Shown here: positions 63,914 through 64,000 of the stretch, piece after piece
Numbering within the stretch: the first letter of the stretch is position 1
Layout of the letters: every line of letters begins with the position of its first letter
Source of the DNA: Chrysogorgia sp. JL179-B06
Lineage: Eukaryota > Cnidaria > Anthozoa > Scleralcyonacea > Chrysogorgiidae
Reading direction: 5' to 3'
Length of the DNA stretch: 64,000 nt
Assembly: GCA_035772405.1 (NCBI GenBank)
Contig: JAYKKM010000049.1
Coordinates: forward strand, 3,143,501-3,207,500
Made by a program: the position numbers and the translations under genes
The notes under the pieces: generated by a model
What the model was told of the DNA's origin: nothing
Database searches by the model: none
Seen by the model: only the letters and a program-made list of their open reading frames with translations

Positions 63914-63915
63914 GG
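63625..63915 (+). repeat. repeat with hammerhead-like motif and ACCGTCTGTAGT ends
   Basis: TACCGTCTGTAGTTAG occurs at 63630-63645 and again at 63864-63880, 235 bp apart. Before the second copy is ACTACAGTGATGAGGCCCAA AAGGCCGAAACGGTACCGTC TGTAGT: stem I ACTACA/TGTAGT, TGATGAG, stem II GGCC/GGCC, GAAA, stem III ACGGT/ACCGT, GTC site. Position C3 is G, which should weaken catalysis. Such motifs are known in Penelope-like and retrozyme repeats. Ends in (AT)n at 63880-63912. Confidence 0.55.
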
Positions 63916-64000
63916 TGAGGCGGTTTTTACAAAAAAACGAAAACTGAAAACCGAGATCACGCAAGACTTCAGTTTGAAAAACAATTGCATTAATTGATTA

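Overview
The window looks like intron-rich, AT-rich animal nuclear DNA. Canonical GT-AG exons of three conserved eukaryotic genes can be assembled by protein similarity and intron phase, and nearly all other sequence is transposon-derived: inverted-repeat MITEs, a complete hAT element, broken LINEs, and tRNA-like and 5S-like SINEs. This style, with very small hAT/LINE-filled introns and RTE/CR1-type LINEs, suggests a non-bilaterian or early-branching animal, most probably a cnidarian. That assignment is inference.

Gene layout. (1) Minus strand, 26086 down to the left edge: PSTK, the kinase that phosphorylates Ser-tRNA(Sec) in selenocysteine synthesis. Six exons agree in phase (25728-26086, 24162-24250, 15917-16118, 12231-12309, 11452-11545, 1-438); the last runs off the window. 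(2) Plus strand, 27052-29554: a complete three-exon gene for the V-ATPase subunit e (ATP6V0E-like, 82 aa), divergent from PSTK across a ~1 kb shared upstream region that carries an inverted-repeat insertion. (3) Minus strand, 63566 down to 33540: fifteen phase-compatible exons of NCAPH, the condensin I kleisin (538 codons here). Its 5' exons lie beyond the right edge and its very short 3' exon is not securely found. NCAPH and ATP6V0E are tail to tail.

The introns carry the accessory content. PSTK intron 2 holds a full-length hAT transposon (17354-24135) with matching terminal inverted repeats, a perfect 8-bp target duplication and visible catalytic residues. It also holds a RecQ-helicase-like fragment inside a terminal-inverted-repeat element. 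PSTK intron 5 holds an intronless 115-codon gene (10429-10776) with its own TATA box, strong start context and poly(A) signal, plus broken LINEs. The NCAPH introns hold a 2.35-kb near-perfect palindrome (36771-39118) whose arms contain arrays of small hairpins, several MITE families with two or three members each, a palindromic minisatellite, a 5S-rRNA-like SINE and a tRNA-SINE cluster.

The most unusual signals are the giant palindrome, the apparently young hAT element with a CAAGATCTTG palindromic satellite beside its last exon, the unidentified TATA-driven gene inside PSTK, and several repeats that show the conserved core of a hammerhead ribozyme. No bacterial-style operon, CRISPR array or functional rRNA/tRNA gene is seen.
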